Notes under the pieces: model-generated
Told to the model about the DNA's origin: nothing
The model's database searches: none
Seen by the model: only the letters and a program-made list of their open reading frames with translations
Part shown: in pieces, positions 46,709 to 55,006 of the stretch
How the letters are laid out: every line of letters starts with the position of its first letter
How positions within the stretch are numbered: the stretch's first letter is position 1
From: Bradyrhizobium sp. SZCCT0153
Lineage (GTDB): Bacteria > Pseudomonadota > Alphaproteobacteria > Rhizobiales > Xanthobacteraceae
Reading direction: 5' to 3'
DNA: 64,000 nucleotides
Assembly: GCF_018129995.1 (NCBI RefSeq)
Contig: NZ_JAFCKS010000006.1
Span: 248,001 to 312,000, forward strand
Program-made: the position numbers and the translations under genes

Positions 46709-47710
46709 ATGTCGACCCATATTTCAGTCCCGCCGCAAGCGTTGCTCGAGCGCATTCTCACGCTGGAGATCGTGCGCGTGACGGAGCGGGCGGCAGTGTC
46801 TTCGGCGCGGCTGCGCGGGCACGGCAACGAGAAGGCGGCCGACCAGGCCGCCGTCGACGCCATGCGGCGCGAGCTCAACAAGCTGCCGATCGAGGGCACC
46901 ATCGTGATCGGCGAGGGCGAGCGCGACGAGGCGCCGATGCTGTTCATCGGCGAGAAGGTCGGCATGAACGCCGGCCCGCAGGTCGACATCGCGGTCGACC
47001 CGCTCGAAGGCACCACGCTGTGCGCCAAGGCCATGCCGGGCTCTATCGCCACGATGGCGATGGCCGATGGCGGCACGCTCCTGCACGCGCCCGACGTCTA
47101 CATGCAGAAGCTCGCGATCGGTCCCGGCTACGCCAAGGGCGTCGTCGAGCTCGATGCGACACCGGCCGAGAACGTCCGCCGCCTCGCCAAGGCCAAGGGC
47201 GTCCAGCCGGACGGGATCACCGTTCTCGTGCTCGACCGTCCGCGCCATGCCAGCATCATCGAGAGCGTGCGCTCGACCGGCGCCGCCGTGCGCCTGATCA
47301 CCGACGGCGACGTCGCCGGCGTGATCCACTGCGCCGACCCCGACAACACCGGCGTCGACATGTATCTCGGCACCGGTGGCGCGCCGGAAGGCGTGCTCGC
47401 GGCGGTGGCGCTGCGCTGCATCGGCGGCCAGATGCAGTGCCGTCTCATCCTCGACTCCGACGAGAAGCGCGAGCGCGCCGCCAAGATGGGCGTCAACGAT
47501 CCCAAGATGATCTACGGCATCGAGGACATGGCGCGCGGCGACTGCCTGTTCGCCGCCACCGGCGTCACCACCGGCTCGCTGCTGTCGGGCGTCAAATTCC
47601 GCAAGGACGGCGTGATCGAGACCGAGACGGTGGTGATGCGCTCCGTTACCGGCACGGTGCGCTACATCAAGGCCGAGCACCGCGAGCTCGCGAAGTTCCA
47701 TCTGGACTAA
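46709..47710 (+). CDS. glpX: Class II fructose-1,6-bisphosphatase
   Basis: 333 residues. Gluconeogenic enzyme that removes the 1-phosphate of fructose-1,6-bisphosphate. GlpX signatures: VTERAAVSSARLRGHGNEKAADQAAVDAMR, EGERDEAPMLFIGEKVG with metal-binding acidic residues, DPLEGTTLCAKAMPGSIATMAM and TGGAPEGVLAAVALRCIGGQMQ. hom-glpX adjacency is common in Rhizobiales. The start follows GAAGGAG. Confidence 0.95.
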   Translation: MSTHISVPPQALLERILTLEIVRVTERAAVSSARLRGHGNEKAADQAAVDAMRRELNKLPIEGTIVIGEGERDEAPMLFIGEKVGMNAGPQVDIAVDPLEGTTLCAKAMPGSIATMAMADGGTLLHAPDVYMQKLAIGPGYAKGVVELDATPAENVRRLAKAKGVQPDGITVLVLDRPRHASIIESVRSTGAAVRLITDGDVAGVIHCADPDNTGVDMYLGTGGAPEGVLAAVALRCIGGQMQCRLILDSDEKRERAAKMGVNDPKMIYGIEDMARGDCLFAATGVTTGSLLSGVKFRKDGVIETETVVMRSVTGTVRYIKAEHRELAKFHLD

Positions 47711-47726
47711 GCCACGACATGCTGCC

Positions 47727-47767
47727 GTCATTCCGGGCCTGCGCCTCGTGGTGCATCCCGGGATGAC
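47727..47767. repeat. 41-bp palindromic element after glpX
   Basis: GTCATTCCGGG and CCCGGGATGAC form 11-bp arms with one mismatch around a 19-nt loop. It starts 17 bp after the glpX stop codon. It resembles the CCCGGG-centred element at 4072-4095. Confidence 0.6.
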
Positions 47768-47797
47768 CAAGAACAAGTAACGTACGGGAAAGCGCCC

Positions 47798-48517
47798 ATG
47801 TCCGATCTCTCCGCCGTCAAAGCCCTGGTCTTCGACGTGTTCGGCACGGTCGTGGACTGGCGCACCAGCCTGATCACCGACTTCATGTGGTGGGCGAAGG
47901 GGCGCGGCATCAGCGCCGACTGGACCGCACTCGTCGACGGCTGGCGCGGCATGTACATGGCCTCGATGGACGACGTGCGCAAGCATCCAGAGCGCGGCTA
48001 TGTCATGCTCGACGATCTGCATCGCCGCTCGCTGGACAAGCTGGTCGAGCAATTTTCGATCAAGGGCCTGACCGAGGCTGATCTCGATTACCTCACCAAG
48101 GGCTGGCACCGCCTGCAACCCTGGCCCGACAGCGTCGCCGGCCTGACCCGGCTGAAGACGAAATTCGTGATCTCGCCGCTGTCGAACGGCAACGTCGCGC
48201 TGCTCACCAACATGGCGAAGTTCGCGGGCCTGCCGTGGGACCTCGTCATGTCGGCCGAGCTGTTCGAGCACTACAAGCCTGATCCCGAGACCTATCTCGG
48301 CGCCGCGCGCCTGCTCGGCCTCAAGCCGGAGCAGGTGATGATGGTCGCCGCCCACAACGGCGATCTCGCCGCCGCGCAGAAGAACGGCCTGAAGACCGCG
48401 TTCGTGGCGCGGCCGACCGAGTACGGTCCGCTCCAGAAGGTCGATTTCGAAGCCACCGGCAACTGGGACATCGTCGCCAGGGATTTTGGCGGCATCGCCG
48501 ACAGGCTCGGCTGCTGA
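47798..48517 (+). CDS. Type II (L-2-)haloacid dehalogenase-like protein
   Basis: 239 residues. HAD fold: nucleophile D13 in LVFDVFGTVVDWRTS, motif II Ser in ISPLSNGN, motif III Lys in EHYKPDPETY, and motif IV in MVAAHNGDLAAAQ. The NG-N and AHNGDL patterns are those of L-2-haloacid dehalogenases, which replace a halogen with hydroxyl on short carboxylates; a broad HAD hydrolase role is also possible. It follows glpX after a palindromic element. Confidence 0.9.
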   Translation: MSDLSAVKALVFDVFGTVVDWRTSLITDFMWWAKGRGISADWTALVDGWRGMYMASMDDVRKHPERGYVMLDDLHRRSLDKLVEQFSIKGLTEADLDYLTKGWHRLQPWPDSVAGLTRLKTKFVISPLSNGNVALLTNMAKFAGLPWDLVMSAELFEHYKPDPETYLGAARLLGLKPEQVMMVAAHNGDLAAAQKNGLKTAFVARPTEYGPLQKVDFEATGNWDIVARDFGGIADRLGC

Positions 48518-48588
48518 CAGCGCCGTAGACGATCCGCCGCGAGCCGGCAGGCAACAGCGAGCCAGCAGGCAAGAGCAAGAGGTGCTCG

Positions 48589-49134
48589 TTGGCCTTCTCA
48601 TTATTGGCCCTGCAAGTCCTGGTCACGGTGGGGACGACCGCTGGGACGATTGCGCTGATCTTTTGGCTGCTTCTGCGGGTCAGGCCGAGCGTGCTCAGCG
48701 AGACCGCGGGCGCAATCGAGCCGGAGAAAAGCATCGCCTGGTTCACCGTCATCGGCGGTTGCATTATGTCGCTGGCCGGCTTGTACGGGGTCCTGTTTCA
48801 GGACGTCGGCTGGGGAGGGGTGGTGGTCGCACTCCTGGGTCTCGGTGCCGCCGGCTTCATGTCGCCATCGCTCACGTCCGTCCACAAGGTGACGTGGGAC
48901 CAGGAGTCGATTGAAGGTCCATCGAACCTGTTTGGTCCCACGCTGGGGCTGCGAAGAACCAGACTATCGTGGGACGATATTTCGAGAACCGGAACGACTG
49001 TGACCGGCTACTGGTTCGTCGAGAGCCATGACGGCAGGCGGGTCTATTGGAGCTTTCTCTACAAGGGCCACGGCGCTCTCGCCGCTTTTCTTCACGCGAA
49101 GCGGCCTGATTTGGAGCGTCCAGTATCTGAATGA
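48589..49134 (+). CDS. Membrane protein of unknown function with PH-like C-terminus
   Basis: 181 residues from a TTG start with AAGAGG upstream. Three hydrophobic segments (LLALQVLVTVGTTAGTIALIFWLL, FTVIGGCIMSLAGLYGVLF, WGGVVVALLGLGAAGF) are followed by a soluble beta-rich part of about 80 residues (VTWDQESIEGPSNLF, RLSWDDISRTGTTVTGYWFV, GRRVYWSFLYKGHGALAAFL) resembling bacterial PH-like domains. Function unknown. An imperfect 18-bp tandem repeat (48539-48574) lies just before it. Confidence 0.68.
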   Translation: MAFSLLALQVLVTVGTTAGTIALIFWLLLRVRPSVLSETAGAIEPEKSIAWFTVIGGCIMSLAGLYGVLFQDVGWGGVVVALLGLGAAGFMSPSLTSVHKVTWDQESIEGPSNLFGPTLGLRRTRLSWDDISRTGTTVTGYWFVESHDGRRVYWSFLYKGHGALAAFLHAKRPDLERPVSE

Positions 49135-49202
49135 CGGCCGGCGCGGACTGACGCTGCCACCTCGAAGCCGCTCGCGGCCGCGGAGCCCGCGGAATAGATC
49201 AC

Positions 49203-49234
49203 TGATCCGGGCGGCACGTGCGCCGCCCGGATCA
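49203..49234. terminator. Strong hairpin between convergent genes
   Basis: TGATCCGGGCGGC and GCCGCCCGGATCA form a perfect 13-bp stem around a 6-nt loop, between genes ending at 49134 (+) and 49245 (-). There is no T-run. Confidence 0.65.
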
Positions 49235-49244
49235 GATCCGGCGA

Positions 49245-50216
49245 TTACAACGTCATCTGCATCGGTTCGGGATAATAGTGGAAGCCGTCGCCGACCTTGG
49301 CGACGTGGCCGTAGCCCGGCCAGGCGAAGTGATAGGACATCACGGGGGTCTTGTTGGCCGCAAGCATGGTCAGCAGCTTGACGCGCGATTCAGCCGCCTG
49401 CTTCGGGTCTGTGTCATAGGAGAATTCCATCCGCGGCCGCTCGAGCAGCAGCACCGAATGATGCGAGAGGTCGCCGAGGAAGGCGAAGGACTTGCCGGCC
49501 GACGAGACCAGGAAGATGTGGTGGCCGACGGTGTGGCCGGGCGCGGCGATCGCCTGGACGCCCGGCAGGAATTCCTGGCCGTCCTTGAAAAACACGATGC
49601 GGTCGCGAACCGGCAGCAGGTTCTTGCGGGCGTGGACGATGAAGTCCTTGACCGGGCTGCCGAGCTTGCCCTCGTCGGTCCAGAAATCGAAATCGGTCTG
49701 CGAGATATAGATCTGCGCGTTCGGAAACAGCGGCTTGCCGCCCTCGTCCACGATGCCCCCGATGTGATCGATATGGGCATGCGAACAGACCACGGCATCG
49801 ATATCCCCCGGCTTGATGCCGGCCTCGGTCATGCTCTTCTGCTGCCGGCCGGTGGTGGGGCCGAACAGCTTGGAGCTGCCCATGCCGGTATCGAACAGGA
49901 TGAGCTTGTCGCCGGTGTTCACGATCGGCGAGTTCTGCTCGAGCACGACATTGTCCGGCGACAGGAAATTGTCGGCCAGCATCTTCTTCACGTCCTCCTT
50001 GGGAACGCCGGTGAATGTCCCGGAGGGATCGCCGAGCGGCAGTGGTCCGTCGGAGACGACGGTGATCTCGGCATCGCCGAGAACGAAGCGGTGCCAGTAC
50101 GGCGTCTGGGTGCCGAGCTTGGGAGCGCGCGCAATTGCGGTGGTGCCGAGCATTGCACTGGCACCGAGGCCGGCGCCGAGCGAGAGCAGGGATCGACGTG
50201 AGACGTTGAGTGTCAT
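49245..50216 (-). CDS. Exported MBL-fold metallo-hydrolase, second copy
   Basis: 323 residues. A twin-arginine signal (SRRSLLSLGAGLGASAMLG) precedes a metallo-beta-lactamase fold with HAHIDH in CSHAHIDHIGG, then PGHTVGHH and FLGDLSHHSV. The layout parallels the protein at 36742: ITVVSDGPLPLGDPSGTF against VTVVCDGVTTVNLPDNY, and VNTGDKLILFDTGMG against VNTGSKLVVIDTGLG. The substrate is unknown. The ATG at 50216, with GGAGGAAG before it, is better than the open frame upstream. Confidence 0.9.
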   Translation of the reverse strand: MTLNVSRRSLLSLGAGLGASAMLGTTAIARAPKLGTQTPYWHRFVLGDAEITVVSDGPLPLGDPSGTFTGVPKEDVKKMLADNFLSPDNVVLEQNSPIVNTGDKLILFDTGMGSSKLFGPTTGRQQKSMTEAGIKPGDIDAVVCSHAHIDHIGGIVDEGGKPLFPNAQIYISQTDFDFWTDEGKLGSPVKDFIVHARKNLLPVRDRIVFFKDGQEFLPGVQAIAAPGHTVGHHIFLVSSAGKSFAFLGDLSHHSVLLLERPRMEFSYDTDPKQAAESRVKLLTMLAANKTPVMSYHFAWPGYGHVAKVGDGFHYYPEPMQMTL

Positions 50217-50563
50217 TCGCTTCCTCCACTTTTTCTTTTGAGCTGCGCGAATTTGTCGCGCGCCATGTTCGGCCTGAGGCCAGCCATGATGCTGCGCCGG
50301 TTCAGACAAACCAGCAAGTGGAATTGGTTTGCGGATGATCGCGGCTTGTCAAAGTTGCACGTGCAATTCCGGCGCACGACAAAGACGCCATTGCCGACGT
50401 TGTTCACGGCGTCACGATCGACCAGCGTTGCTGCAACGCAATCAAGGATTGTGTCGCGATTGTGTCTGCCGGCGCGCCCGATACGGCGGGATGGCAGGAA
50501 TATTCTGGCAGCTGGAATCATTTTACGTCACGGTGGCGCGCGCGTCCGCGCGGCAACTTCGCC
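50217..50563. other. Intergenic region, no gene seen
   Basis: About 350 bp between two leftward genes. No supported coding frame. It contains the perfect dyad GCGTTG-CTG-CAACGC (50426-50440), about 210 bp upstream of the metallo-hydrolase gene, as a possible regulator site. Confidence 0.45.
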
Positions 50564-51250
50564 TTACGCGATCCGGAGCGTCAGGTCGTTGCCTTCCGCT
50601 TCGGCAAAGCCCGCTTGCAGGACTTCTTCGCGCTTGTGGCGCAGATGCGCGCGCAGGATATGCGCGAGCCCGACGCCGTCGCGCCTCTGGAGCGCGTTCA
50701 GGATTGCATCATGCTCCTTCACGGCGAGCGCCCAGCGCTGCGGCGTCATCGGCGTGACGTAACGCGCGCGGCGGATGCGCGCGGTCACGGACGCATACAG
50801 CCCCGCGAGCGCGGGGTTTCCGGCTGCAGTGACGATGGCTTCGTGAATGGCGCGGTTGCCGCGGTAGTACTGGATCAGGTCACGCTCGCGATAATGCTGC
50901 ACCATGGCCGCGTGCGCGGCGGCGATCTCGTCGATCCCGGCGTCGGTGATCCGTTCGCAGGCGAGCTCCCCGGCGAGGGCCTCGAGGCCCTGGCAGACCT
51001 CGAACAGGTCGCGCATGTCCTTGTCGGTCAGCTTCGCCGCGCGCGAGCCCCGATGCGGCAGCAGCTGCACGAGGCCCTCGGCGGCGAGCACCTTGAGCGC
51101 CTCGCGCAGCGGCGTGCGCGAGATCTGCAGCCGCTCGCACAGTTCGCGCTCTGGAATTCGCGCCCCCGGCGGAATTTCGCCGTCGAGCAGGATGGCCCGG
51201 ATACGGCCGACAACTTCCTCGTGAAGCATGGGTCGGAGGTCCATTTGCAT
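50564..51250 (-). CDS. GntR-family regulator, FadR/FCD type
   Basis: 228 residues. An N-terminal winged helix (VVGRIRAILLDGEIPPGARI, LCERLQISRTPLREALKVLAAEGLV) and a C-terminal FCD ligand domain from about 80 (DLFEVCQGLEALAGELACERI, IHEAIVTAAGNP, EHDAILNALQRRDG) with the acidic and His residues that commonly hold a metal. It faces the carboxylate operon and is its likely local regulator, releasing DNA when a substrate or product binds. A start at codon 1, 3 or 8 is possible; the predicted -10 lies so close that the mRNA leader would be only a few bases for codon 1. Confidence 0.93.
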   Translation of the reverse strand: MQMDLRPMLHEEVVGRIRAILLDGEIPPGARIPERELCERLQISRTPLREALKVLAAEGLVQLLPHRGSRAAKLTDKDMRDLFEVCQGLEALAGELACERITDAGIDEIAAAHAAMVQHYRERDLIQYYRGNRAIHEAIVTAAGNPALAGLYASVTARIRRARYVTPMTPQRWALAVKEHDAILNALQRRDGVGLAHILRAHLRHKREEVLQAGFAEAEGNDLTLRIA

Positions 51251-51318
51251 TCAAAACTGAGATTATATGTGAAAGATTGCAAGTTCCAGCTTGAAAAATG
51301 ATAATTTTGCATTCAAAA
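51244..51318. promoter_or_regulatory. Divergent promoters, each with one copy of a 13-bp repeat
   Basis: Rightward: TTGCAA (51277-51282), 17-bp spacer, GATAAT (51300-51305). Leftward: a perfect TATAAT (51267-51262), with no clear -35. The 13-mer TTTGCATTCAAAA occurs at 51244-51256 and 51306-51318, directly after each -10 box, 62 bp apart (about six helix turns). Its core TTG-CATT-CAA has the dyad half-sites expected for a GntR/FCD dimer. Binding would shut both promoters and could form a loop. Confidence 0.72.
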
Positions 51319-51346
51319 ATGTAAAAAAGCAGAAAGGCGTGAGGAA

Positions 51347-52141
51347 ATGGACCAGCAGGTGGGGGCGGAAGACCTCGTTTTCGAGCGCCGGGACGGCATT
51401 GGTCGGATCACCTTCAACCGCCCGCAGGCCCGCAATGCCTTCACTTTCGCGATGTACGAGCGGCTCGCCGCGATCTGCGCGGAGGCCAACGACGATCATG
51501 CGATCAAGGTGCTGGTGCTGCGCGGAGCCGGCGACAAGGCTTTCGCCTCGGGCACCGACATCAACCAGTTCCGCGAATTCAGGACGCCGCAGGATGCGAT
51601 CGACTACGAGAACCGCATCGATCGGGTGCTGAGCACGCTCGAGCAGTGCCGGGTGCCGACGATCGCGGCGATCAACGGGTTCTGCACCGGCGGCGGCGCC
51701 GGCATCGCCGCTGCCTGTGACCTCCGTATCGGCACAAGAAGCGCGAAAATCGGATTTCCCGTCGCCCGGACGCTCGGCAATTGCCTGTCGATGTCCAATG
51801 TCAGCCGTCTCACGGCGCTGATCGGCGCCGCACGCGTCAAGGACCTGATCTTCACCGCGCGTCTCATTGACGCCACCGAGGCTGCAAGCGTCGGGCTGCT
51901 CGGCGAGGTCGTCGAGGATGACGCGGCGCTCGAGCGCCGTGCCGACGAAGTCGCGCGGCTGCTCGCCAGCCACGCGCCGCTGACGCTGAACGCGACCAAG
52001 CAGGCGGTGGCCCGCCTGCAAAGGCGGCTGACGCGGGACGAGGGCGAAGACCTCATCCTGATGTGTTACACGAGCCAGGATTTTCGCGAAGGGCTCGATG
52101 CTTTCCTCACCAAGCGCGCGCCGCAATGGCGCGGTGAATAG
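51347..52141 (+). CDS. Crotonase-superfamily protein lacking the classical catalytic glutamates
   Basis: 264 residues, named in most annotations as enoyl-CoA hydratase/isomerase. The oxyanion-hole segments are present (AFASGTDINQF and INGFCTGGGAG). By hand alignment to rat crotonase, the position of Glu144 (GGGCEL) is Gly here (GGGAGIAAACDL) and that of Glu164 (GQPEI) is Val (GFPVARTLG). A simple syn-hydration is therefore doubtful; isomerase, decarboxylase, hydrolase or C-C cleaving chemistry is possible. It is the first gene of the operon, 9 bp before the CoA-transferase. Confidence 0.88.
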   Translation: MDQQVGAEDLVFERRDGIGRITFNRPQARNAFTFAMYERLAAICAEANDDHAIKVLVLRGAGDKAFASGTDINQFREFRTPQDAIDYENRIDRVLSTLEQCRVPTIAAINGFCTGGGAGIAAACDLRIGTRSAKIGFPVARTLGNCLSMSNVSRLTALIGAARVKDLIFTARLIDATEAASVGLLGEVVEDDAALERRADEVARLLASHAPLTLNATKQAVARLQRRLTRDEGEDLILMCYTSQDFREGLDAFLTKRAPQWRGE

Positions 52142-52150
52142 GACGGGCCG

Positions 52151-53410
52151 ATGCAGAGCGATCGTTCGCAATCGAACTCCGGCCGTTCGGGGCCGCTGGC
52201 CGGCCTCAAGGTCATCGATCTCACCCATGTCATGGCAGGGCCGACCTGCACCTTGATGCTCGCGGACATGGGCGCCGATGTCATCAAGATCGAGAAATGG
52301 CCGAATGGCGACGACACCCGCCATTCAGTGCCGCCGAAGATCGGCGACGAGGCGGCCTCCTTCCTGATGATGAACCGCAACAAGCGCGGCATTGTGCTCG
52401 ATCTCAAGACCGAGGGCGGCAAACAGGTGCTGCGGCGGCTGATCGCGGGCGCCGACGTGCTGGTCGAGAACTTTGCGCCGGGCGCGATGGAGCGCCTCGG
52501 CTTCGGCTACGAGGCGCTGCACGCAAAATTCCCGGCGCTGATCTACTGCTCGCTGTCGGGCTTTGGCCGCACTGGTCCCTACAAGCACCGCCGGGGATTC
52601 GATCTCGTCGCCCAGGCCATGAGCGGTATCATGAGCTTTACCGGCGAGCGTCCTGACGGCCCGCCCGTCAAATGCGGCCCGCCGCTGTCCGACATCACTG
52701 CCGGGCTGCTCGCGAGCATGGGCATCCTCGCTGCCTACACGCATCGTCTCAAGACCGGCGAAGGGCAGTGGGTCGAGACCTCGCTTTTTGAAGCAGCTCT
52801 GGTGCAGACCTACTGGCAGTCGACCATCGCGTTGGCCGCGGGCACCGCGCCGCGCGCGATGGGCTCGGCTCATCCGCTCAACGCGCCTTATCAGGCCTTC
52901 GAGGCCTCCGATGGCTGGCTCGTGGTCGGCGGCGCCAACAAGAAGCACTGGCTGTTGATGCTGGAAGCACTCGGTGCGAGCGAGCTTGCATCCGATCCGC
53001 GCTTCGTCACCGGCGCCGACCGCATGGCGAACCTGAAGGAGCTCGATGCGGTTTTGAGCGAGCGCTTCCGCACGAAGTCGCGGGCGCATTGGCTTGCGGC
53101 GCTGGACGAGAAGGGCGTGCCCTGCGGCCCCGTCCACGACATGCTGGAGGCGCTGAGCGATCCGCAGACGCTGGCACGCGAGATGGTCGTCGAGGTCGAG
53201 CACTCCACGCTCGGCCCGGTGAAGACCATCGGACTGCCCGTCAAATTTTCGGAGACCCCAGGCAAAGTGCGCATCGGCGCGCCGCTCTACGGTGAGCATA
53301 CAGGCGAGGTGCTGACCGAATACGGGTTCGACCAGACGCAGATCGATGCTCTCGCAAAAGAAGGCGCAATCGTTCTGGCCCCAGACCGGCGCGAGGAACG
53401 CGTCGCCTGA
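52151..53410 (+). CDS. Family III CoA transferase (CaiB/BaiF)
   Basis: 419 residues. LKVIDLTHVMAGPTCTLMLADMGADVIKIE at the start and the catalytic Asp D151 in RRGFDLVAQAMSGIMSFTGE match the family, which passes CoA between acids through a glutamyl/aspartyl-CoA anhydride. The likely task here is to activate the imported acid using a CoA donor such as succinyl-CoA; the acceptor is unknown. It is followed by the transporter genes after 54 bp with GGAGGA before the next start. Confidence 0.93.
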   Translation: MQSDRSQSNSGRSGPLAGLKVIDLTHVMAGPTCTLMLADMGADVIKIEKWPNGDDTRHSVPPKIGDEAASFLMMNRNKRGIVLDLKTEGGKQVLRRLIAGADVLVENFAPGAMERLGFGYEALHAKFPALIYCSLSGFGRTGPYKHRRGFDLVAQAMSGIMSFTGERPDGPPVKCGPPLSDITAGLLASMGILAAYTHRLKTGEGQWVETSLFEAALVQTYWQSTIALAAGTAPRAMGSAHPLNAPYQAFEASDGWLVVGGANKKHWLLMLEALGASELASDPRFVTGADRMANLKELDAVLSERFRTKSRAHWLAALDEKGVPCGPVHDMLEALSDPQTLAREMVVEVEHSTLGPVKTIGLPVKFSETPGKVRIGAPLYGEHTGEVLTEYGFDQTQIDALAKEGAIVLAPDRREERVA

Positions 53411-53464
53411 CCGGACATCGCTACGACAAAGACAAGACAAAACATAAAAAAGCTGGAGGAAATC

Positions 53465-54457
53465 ATGGGTCGGACGTCAACACTTCTACTCTCCGCGGCC
53501 GCAGCGATGCTCGCCGGCACGATGCCGGCGCTCTCGGCCTGGCAGCCGCAAAAGCCGATCGAGTTCGTGGCCACTGCCGGGCCGGGCGGCGGCACCGACA
53601 ATATCGCCCGCGCCGTGCAGAACATCATCACCAAGTACAAGCTGACGGAGCAGCCCATCGTCGTCGTCAACAAGGGCGGCGGCAGCGGCGCCGAAGGCTA
53701 TGTCTACGGCAAGGCGTCCGCCGGCGATCCCTACAAGGTGATCTTCGGAACGTCGAACGCCTGGCAGCAACCGCTCGTCTCCAAGGTCGCCTTCAATTAC
53801 ACCGATCTCACCCCGGTCGCGGCGATGGCGCAGGACGAGTTCCTGCTCTGGGTCAAGCAGGATGCCCCCTACAAGACGGCAGGGGATTATCTGAAGGCGG
53901 CCGCATCGGGCGAATTCAAGATGGGCGGGGCACAGTCAAAGGACACCGATGAGGTCCTGACCCGCATGATCGAAAAGACCGGTCACGTGAAGCTGACCTA
54001 CATCCCCTTCAAGAGCGGCGCCGAGACCGCCGTGCAGCTTGCCGGCGGACATCTCGACTCCCACGTCAATAATCCGAGCGAAAGCCTCGGGCAATGGCGC
54101 GGCGGCACGCAGCGACCGCTTTGCGTTTTCAGCCCGAAGCGGCTGCCGAAGGGTCCCAAGATCACCGCGACCGAAGGCTGGAGCGACGTTCCGACCTGTG
54201 CCGAGCAGGGGCTCGATATCAAGCAATATGAGCAGCCGCGCACGGTGTGGCTGCCCGGCAAGGTCACGCCGGACCAGGCCGCGTTCTATGTCGATCTCAT
54301 GAAGAAGGTGCAGGCGACGCCGGAATGGAAGGACTACATCGAGAAGACTTCGCAGGTCGATACGTTCCTGACCGGCGCTGAGCTCGACAAGTTCATCAAG
54401 GACGATCTCGAGCACCTCAAGCAGGTTGCGGCCGAGCAGGGTTGGCTCATCAAGTGA
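53465..54457 (+). CDS. Tripartite tricarboxylate transporter binding protein (TctC/Bug)
   Basis: 330 residues. Signal peptide of about 25 residues (LLLSAAAAMLAGTMPALSA), then the Bug-type start WQPQKPIEFVATAGPGGGTDNIARAVQ, with the GGGTDN carboxylate-binding loop. A second binding segment is GGAQSKDTDEVLTRM. It should capture a carboxylate in the periplasm and deliver it to TctAB. GGAGGAAATC precedes the ATG. Confidence 0.93.
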   Translation: MGRTSTLLLSAAAAMLAGTMPALSAWQPQKPIEFVATAGPGGGTDNIARAVQNIITKYKLTEQPIVVVNKGGGSGAEGYVYGKASAGDPYKVIFGTSNAWQQPLVSKVAFNYTDLTPVAAMAQDEFLLWVKQDAPYKTAGDYLKAAASGEFKMGGAQSKDTDEVLTRMIEKTGHVKLTYIPFKSGAETAVQLAGGHLDSHVNNPSESLGQWRGGTQRPLCVFSPKRLPKGPKITATEGWSDVPTCAEQGLDIKQYEQPRTVWLPGKVTPDQAAFYVDLMKKVQATPEWKDYIEKTSQVDTFLTGAELDKFIKDDLEHLKQVAAEQGWLIK

Positions 54458-54512
54458 GCCGGCCCTGCCAGGCCATGAGATCCCGTCATCTCGCGTTAGG
54501 TTGGAGCCGCTG

Positions 54513-54995
54513 ATGATATCGCGCCGCGCTCTCGAACTGGCGACCGCCGTTCTCACCGGCGGCTTCGGTGTCGCTGTCGTCGTGCAGAGTCTCGACAACG
54601 GTATCGGCTGGTCGAGTGCGGGCGTCGATTCCGGCACGTTCCCGTTCCTGACCGGGATCATCATCGTTGTCGGCAGTCTCTACAATCTGGTGCGGGGCAT
54701 GCTGCCGGTCGCGACATTGGCGCATGTTCCGATCGCGATCACGCCGATCGAGTTGCGCCGGATTGCCGGCCTGTTCGTACCGGCCGCGATCTTCGTTGCG
54801 GCGATCCCGCTGGCCGGGATGTACGTCGCCTCCGCCCTCTATGTCTTCGCGGTGCTGGCAATCCCCAGGCACCAATCCGTACCCCGTGCGCTGGCTATGG
54901 CGGCGGCGACGGCGCTCGCGCTCTACGTCGTGTTCGAGCGCATGTTTCAGGTGTCGTTGCCGCACGGCGCGCTCGCCGCCGCGTTCGGGTACTGA
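54513..54995 (+). CDS. TctB-like small membrane subunit
   Basis: 160 residues with four hydrophobic segments (ALELATAVLTGGFGVAVVVQSL, FPFLTGIIIVVGSLYNLVRG, IAGLFVPAAIFVAAIPLAGMYVASALYVFAVLAI, ALAMAAATALALYVVFERM). The size, GVDSGTFPFLTG motif and place between TctC and TctA identify the small subunit. The ATG at 54513 follows TTGGAG. Confidence 0.88.
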   Translation: MISRRALELATAVLTGGFGVAVVVQSLDNGIGWSSAGVDSGTFPFLTGIIIVVGSLYNLVRGMLPVATLAHVPIAITPIELRRIAGLFVPAAIFVAAIPLAGMYVASALYVFAVLAIPRHQSVPRALAMAAATALALYVVFERMFQVSLPHGALAAAFGY

Positions 54996-55006
54996 CGGAG
55001 CGCGCG

